Shown piece by piece: positions 5,522-8,770 of a DNA stretch of 8,770 bases. This stretch comes from CAXXOK01 sp035353235. GTDB taxonomy: Bacteria > Bacillota > Clostridia > Christensenellales > Aristaeellaceae. The notes under the pieces were generated by a model. The model searched no databases, had not been told where the DNA came from, and saw only the letters and a list, made by a program, of their open reading frames with translations. The first letter of the stretch is position 1, and each line of letters begins with the position of its first letter. The position numbers and the translations under genes are program-made. Where the stretch lies: contig DAOPZG010000112.1 in assembly GCA_035353235.1 (NCBI GenBank), forward strand, positions 1-8,770, in the 5' to 3' direction.

Positions 5522-5827
5522 TTACAACTCAACGTCTGCCATCATGGCGATAAAGTCTACATCCGCGCGAAGCTTGATCTGAGAAAGCTCCTGTTCGGTT
5601 ATGTCCCGCAGCACAAACCAGTATTCGGAGCCCATCCGCGTCACTTGCACAAGCTCCATGTGCTCGTGGATCTCCGGCACGTCGTTCTTTCGGATCGTCA
5701 CCGGCGATAATTTCCCAGTAAAAACCGTCGCGCTGATCGGAGTGTTGGAAACAAAGTTATTCCCGTTCAAACGAAGGTTGGAGATTGTTACGCCGTCGGA
5801 AAGGATAATCTGATAAACATCATCCAT
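5522..5827 (-). CDS. Phage protein of unknown function in the tail region
   Basis: A soluble protein of 101 aa without signal peptide or membrane segments. It has SDGVTISNLRLNGNNFVS near the N-terminus, HEHMELVQVTRMGSEYWFVL in the middle and an acidic end. I recognise the type as a hypothetical protein often found after tail-fibre genes in prophages of Bacillota, but know of no function. The NGNNF/WFVL alternation suggests a small beta-rich fold. ATG at 5827 has AAGGAG 9 nt upstream; the gene begins just after the hairpin that follows the VR. It separates target protein and Avd, so the DGR is interleaved with ordinary tail genes. Confidence 0.8.
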   Translation of the reverse strand: MDDVYQIILSDGVTISNLRLNGNNFVSNTPISATVFTGKLSPVTIRKNDVPEIHEHMELVQVTRMGSEYWFVLRDITEQELSQIKLRADVDFIAMMADVEL

Positions 5828-5848
5828 TTTGATTTTCTCCTTCTTTCC

Positions 5849-5874
5849 AAAAAGATTGGGGGCACAAGGCCCCC
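5849..5874 (-). terminator. GC-rich hairpin after the VR: DGR cruciform or partial terminator
   Basis: GGGGGC (5874-5869) pairs with GCCCCC (5863-5858) around a 5-nt loop, then AATCTTTTT (5857-5849) on the minus strand. It lies 7 nt after the target gene's stop and 24 nt after the VR. It has the shape of an intrinsic terminator. In the Bordetella phage DGR a hairpin just beyond the VR is needed for target recognition, so it may serve homing instead of, or as well as, termination. Confidence 0.65.
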
Positions 5875-5881
5875 GGATCGG

Positions 5882-6700
5882 CTAACCAACGAGGAACACC
5901 GGACGAACCCCAAGAGAGCTCGAAGCGCCGGTGGAGCCCGCAAAGCCATTGCCGTTCACAGCGGCGAAGTGAGCAGCCGACACAACGTCCCTAAGCCAGA
6001 AGGTAGCCCGATTGTGGATGAACTTAGGCACCGCTTGAAAGAGAGCCAACTGCGATTTTGCAACGGTATAATTTGTGGGGATGGTGGTTCCGTTTGGCGC
6101 CGGTATATAAATACCGTTTCCGTAGCACATCCGCTCGCTCATCAGTTCCACGGTGGAGTCAAGCCAAGCGCCAGCGGAAGGATATCCGTTTGTGACGGCA
6201 TTTGTCAGGTACTCGCGGTGGGTCAGCACCGCATCGCCAAAAGCCGCGGCTATCGTCGTTTTCGCTTGCGCCAGCCCCTCGGTATACATCTTGGATCCCA
6301 CGTACCCGCCCGTGGTGATATTTGTGTCGTTCATCACGCCGGAGTACATACTTGTGTCTGGTACAAGTACCAGATGTTGGCGCGTGAAATCTGTATCCCC
6401 GCAACGCAGAAAATAGTTAAAATCTGCCACGCGATAAGTAACGCCATTGATGATCCAGTAATCTCCAAGAAAAATATCATCAAAAACGCCGGCGTTTACC
6501 GTGGCCTTTTGGGCTACCGTAAAACTCGATCCGAGGTTTTTTCCACGGTAGATCATCCGGTGGCTTTCCGGCGAAATCTGGCTCAACATGGCGAGGATCG
6601 CGTCTTTGGTCAGGATTTTCTTTGTGCCATTGGCTCCGTCAATTAAAAGGATGCTGGTGCTGTCCAGTGCGGTAACTTGCGTAAACTCTGTCAGTTTCAT
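5882..6700 (-). CDS. DGR-diversified target protein (probable lectin-fold receptor-binding tail protein)
   Basis: A 272-aa protein whose C-terminus is the DGR variable region. The first 45 residues resemble the attachment segment of phage tail proteins (TQVTALDSTSILLIDGANGT). The rest has C-type-lectin-like features: IINGVTYRVADFNYF (about 83-97), FIHNRATFWLRD (227-238) and the final GVRPVFLVG, where the variable loop sits just before the last strand. The VR covers about residues 239-267. Ten residues differ from the template: 244, 247, 250, 253, 255, 256, 257, 258, 261 and 263, now H, A, G, F, G, S, T, G, S and L in place of N (Y at 256); N249 and N251 remain as in the template. Start ATG at 6700 follows GGAGAAAGGGG; the gene begins 18 nt after the fibre gene. 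It probably sits at the fibre or baseplate tip and binds the host surface; the fold is inferred. Confidence 0.93.
   Translation of the reverse strand: MKLTEFTQVTALDSTSILLIDGANGTKKILTKDAILAMLSQISPESHRMIYRGKNLGSSFTVAQKATVNAGVFDDIFLGDYWIINGVTYRVADFNYFLRCGDTDFTRQHLVLVPDTSMYSGVMNDTNITTGGYVGSKMYTEGLAQAKTTIAAAFGDAVLTHREYLTNAVTNGYPSAGAWLDSTVELMSERMCYGNGIYIPAPNGTTIPTNYTVAKSQLALFQAVPKFIHNRATFWLRDVVSAAHFAAVNGNGFAGSTGASSSLGVRPVFLVG
5899..5986 (-). repeat. DGR variable repeat (VR)
   Basis: This is the recipient copy of the TR at 4787-4874, identical in length. It carries 16 substitutions out of 23 template adenines and none at the other 65 positions. The adenine-free GGGGTTCGTCCGG at its 3' end (coding strand), identical to the TR, is the likely site where mutagenic homing starts (IMH). 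Beyond it VR and TR diverge. The VR ends 14 nt before the stop codon. Confidence 0.97.
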
Positions 6701-6718
6701 AGCGTTCCCCTTTCTCCG

Positions 6719-8624
6719 TCACAGTTGGGCGTACAGTACGCGGCCTTCGATAGTGTTTCCCAAGGAATCCGTAATTCCGGTTCCCGTGGAATCCGCCAGG
6801 TCCCGCCATATTGTATTGGTTTTGGCAAAGGTGTCGATGATACTTAGCAAGTTGTCGATACTGTCTTTATAAACGTTCGTGAAGTCGTTCGTGCTTAAGC
6901 TTTTTCCGGCTACTTTGTCTTCCTTTCCGGCATCCAGCGTCGAAATATCCGTCGCGTTTTGGTCGATCTGGTCTTTGTATTCCGTCGTGAAGTCGTTCGT
7001 GCTTAAACTTTTTCCGGTAATCTTGCTGACCTTTGTGTCGTTCAAGGTCGTTACGGAATCCTCCAGCGTCCCGATCTTCGTCACGTATTCGTTCGTGAAG
7101 TCATTCGTGCTTAAGCTTTTTCCGGTAATCTTATCTACCTTGGTCGCAAACAAGGCTTGCAATTTGAACCTGAAAAACCGAACCAACCCTTGAACGTCCA
7201 GATATTTCTTTTCGTTCGTAGCGGGGATGACCGTTTCGGTGTCGCAAACCGTGTCGATTTCCGCGCTGGTAATTTCCGCGATGCTCAGGCTGATCGTTCC
7301 TTGAAACTCCCAGCTGACGCCCGTCCATCGATAAATGCTGTAAGGCGCCTGAGCGCCAACATTATATTGATCTCCGATAACGGGATTCGGCACGCCGGTC
7401 TCAAGATCGCTAAGCGTAGCGTAGGCGGCTCCTTTAATCGTAAAGGGGGATCCCTGCTGCCCCTGTTTTTGCTTAAAGTGCAGGTTAATGTGCCCATCCA
7501 CGATCGTTGGTATCACCTCGGATGCCTCGTTTGGGCCAACGCTTTCTTCGCTGACGGTCATCTCCTCCACCAAAACCGAAGCAACGTCCGCTCTTGTCGC
7601 GGCTCGGTTCGCATTTGCTGCCGCTACGCCTGTGTTGTATATAGCATTGTTGCAATCAGAGACCGCTTGCGTTGCCTTTTGATCCGCCAGCGTTGCCTTT
7701 TGATCCGCCAGCGTCGCTTTGGCATTTGCATTGGCAGCCGCCGTGTTCGCAGCGTCTCTGGCAGTATTTGCGTTCGTGGCGGCCGTGTTGGCTAGCGTGG
7801 CCTTCGTATCCGCATTGGCGGCCGCTGTGTTTGCCAAGATCGCCTTCGCATCCGCGTTCGTGGCCGCTGTGTTAGCTAGCGTGGCTTTCGCATCCGCATT
7901 AGCAGCCGCCGTGTTTGCAGCATCTCTGGCGGTATTGGCGTTCGTGGCAGCCGTGTTCGCGGTGTCTCTGGCGGTATTGGCGTTCGTGGTAGCCGTATTG
8001 GCAAGCGTGGCCGCCGCGTTTGCAGCGTCTCTGGCGGTATTGGCGTTCGCAGCCGCTGTGTTTGCCAATGCCGCCTTCGCATCCGCGTTGGTGGCCGCCG
8101 TGTTGGCAAGTGTCGCCTTTGTATCAGCCAAGGCCGCCTTAGTATCCGCATTTGCGGCGGCCGTATTGGCCAGTGTCGCCTTCGTATCCGCGTTGGTGGC
8201 CGCCGTGTTGGCAAGTGTCGCCTTTGTATCAGCCAAGGCCNNNNNNNNNNNNNNNNNNNNNNNNNNNNNNNNNNNNNNNNNNNNNNNNNNNNNNNNNNNN
8301 NNNNNNNNNNNNNNNNNNNNNNNNNNNNNNNNNNNNNNNNGCCTTAGTATCCGCATTTGCGGCGGCCGTATTGGCCAGTGTCGCCTTCGTATCGGCCAAG
8401 GTCGCCTTCGTATTGGCATTTGTAGCGGCTGTATTAGCTAGCGTCGCTTTTGTATCCGCTAGCGTTGCCTTCGTATTGGCATTTGCGGCGGCTGTGTCGG
8501 CTAGCGTGCTGGATGCGCTGACGTCGCTGTAACAAGTCTGAATCGCATCATGGATCGCGCTGCGTACTTGGTTTCCGTATACTGCATCCTGAATTTGCGC
8601 AAGATAATCAGCGATCGTCGCCAT
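6719..8624 (-). CDS. Phage tail fibre / baseplate upper protein with heptad-repeat rod (contains assembly gap)
   Basis: About 601 residues are visible plus the gap. Residues 1-39 (MATIADYLAQIQDAVYG, VRSAIHDAIQTCYSDV) match the N-terminus common to baseplate and tail-fibre proteins of Gram-positive phages. A rod of at least 35 heptads follows (ATLANTA, ATNADTK, AANADTK, RDAANTA). Ala at the a and d positions suggests a thin trimeric coiled coil. After the rod comes TVSEESVGPNEASEVIP, GQQGSPFTIKG and a globular stretch with YNVGAQAPYSIYRWTG. Near the C-terminus are three 36-residue repeats with GKSLSTNDFT. The reading frame shifts across the 100 N at 8241-8340, so the right and left parts must be read in different frames; this is an artefact of the placeholder length, not a broken gene. 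ATG at 8624 has AAGGAGG 11 nt upstream. It lies directly before the DGR target, which may be its tip protein. Confidence 0.88.
6879..7142 (-). repeat. Three direct repeats with 108-bp period in the fibre C-terminal part
   Basis: The segment beginning GTGAAGTC (plus strand) recurs at 6879, 6987 and 7095, exactly 108 bp apart. It encodes K-x-x-K-I/V-x-GKSLSTNDFT-x-x-Y three times in 36-residue units. Such units are common in tail-fibre shafts. Matching cores are about 44 bp long with few mismatches; the DNA between them is more divergent. Confidence 0.9.
7676..8510 (-). repeat. Tandem heptad (21-bp) repeat array with 105-bp higher-order unit
   Basis: About 27 heptads are visible left of the gap and 8 right of it. 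A higher-order unit of 105 bp (35 codons, five heptads) is seen: 8081-8135 is identical to 8186-8240, and 8136-8188 is identical to 8341-8393. Neighbouring heptads further left are more degenerate (RDTANTA, TTNANTA, AILANTA). The high identity of the gap-proximal copies indicates recent duplication. Confidence 0.9.
8241..8340. other. Assembly gap (100 N) inside the fibre repeat
   Basis: A run of exactly 100 N, the conventional placeholder for unknown length. Both edges fall at the same boundary of the 105-bp repeat: the sequence left of the gap ends as a unit ends and the sequence right of it restarts as a unit starts. To keep the reading frame the true gap must be a multiple of three bases, zero included. 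Confidence 0.95.
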
Positions 8625-8770
8625 TCATACTCTCCTCCTTTTCAGCCCCGGCGAAACGGATCTCGATATCGCCCGGTGGCGCGGTTTTGATAGCTTCGTT
8701 AACCGCCGTCACCATTTCGTCCAGCTTCTTATGACAAAATAAAGCAAGTCCGCAGTTTTCCGAAGTCGCC
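8608..8770 (-). CDS. C-terminus of an unidentified tail-region protein (start outside window)
   Basis: An open frame enters from the right edge and gives 53 visible residues (ATSENCGLALFCHKKLDEMV, then AIKTAPPGDIEIRFAGAEKEE) before a TGA at 8610-8608. It overlaps the fibre gene by 17 nt, and its KEE codons encode the fibre's ribosome site AAGGAGG. That overlap supports it being real and co-translated. I do not recognise the family; position suggests a tail or baseplate component. Confidence 0.65.
   Translation of the reverse strand, partial: ATSENCGLALFCHKKLDEMVTAVNEAIKTAPPGDIEIRFAGAEKEESMNGDDR

Noticed and set aside
5969..6646. Plus-strand 225-aa frame opposite the DGR target gene
   Set aside because: It is antisense to the well-supported target protein, lacks a ribosome site and shows no recognisable motif.
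6879..7142. Second DGR variable region in the fibre repeats
   Set aside because: Differences among the three 108-bp-spaced copies are not confined to adenines, and none resembles the TR.
6719..8419. A fibre start at 8419 (MPIRRRPW...)
   Set aside because: That frame right of the gap is the wrong one; it only connects to the real frame because the placeholder is 100 bases. The true start is 8624 with AAGGAGG.
7719..8441. Plus-strand 240-aa Ala/Val/Phe-rich open frame through the repeat
   Set aside because: It is the complement of the heptad repeat; low-complexity composition keeps it open. It has no ribosome site, and the minus strand carries the convincing N- and C-terminal fibre domains.
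7676..8510. CRISPR array
   Set aside because: The repeats are contiguous in-frame 21-bp and 105-bp units without unique spacers, lie within a coding region and have no cas genes nearby.

Overview
The window is one end of a temperate phage (prophage) integrated at a tRNA-Val gene. The host is most likely a Bacillota (Firmicutes) species of moderate GC. That inference rests on strong AGGAGG-type ribosome sites, Dp-1-like and r1t-like holins, an XkdX-like small protein and typical Gram-positive phage tail genes; no species can be named. Apart from the tRNA and its terminator, every convincing gene lies on the minus strand, so the operon reads right to left.

Layout in transcription order: the C-terminus of a tail-region gene (8770-8608); a long tail-fibre or baseplate protein (8624-6719) with an N-terminal baseplate-type segment, a heptad-repeat rod interrupted by a 100-N assembly gap, and three 36-residue repeats; the variable target protein of a diversity-generating retroelement (DGR) (6700-5882); a conserved-looking phage protein of 101 aa (5827-5522); a 45-aa XkdX-like protein (5507-5370); the DGR accessory protein Avd (5373-4894); the template repeat TR (4874-4787); a structured spacer; the DGR reverse transcriptase (4679-3489); an NlpC/P60-SH3 endolysin (3487-2699); three small membrane proteins of the lysis cassette (2697-1617); a strong terminator (1541-1509); and a tyrosine integrase (1353-247) transcribed towards four arm-type repeats and the 3' end of tRNA-Val.

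The main discovery is a complete DGR. An 88-bp TR and an 88-bp variable repeat (VR), which encodes the C-terminus of the target protein, differ at 16 positions, and all 16 are adenines in the TR on the coding strand. The template has 11 AAY codons and one TAC codon; ten of these twelve are altered in the target, changing ten amino acids. The RT has YSDD and the DGR-type IGxxxSQ motif, Avd lies 19 nt upstream of the TR, and a GC-rich hairpin follows the VR. The expected role is to diversify a lectin-like receptor-binding protein made next to the tail fibre, so the phage can change host receptors. The genes are packed (ATGA overlap, 1-nt gaps, ribosome sites inside upstream genes), which suggests that tail, DGR and lysis genes are co-expressed late.

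Main uncertainties: the integrase start, the true length of the fibre repeat behind the N gap, and the functions of the small tail and membrane proteins. Intergenic stretches over 100 bases are the att and arm-site region (61-246), the integrase leader to holin stretch (1354-1616) and the TR-RT spacer (4680-4786); each is described below.
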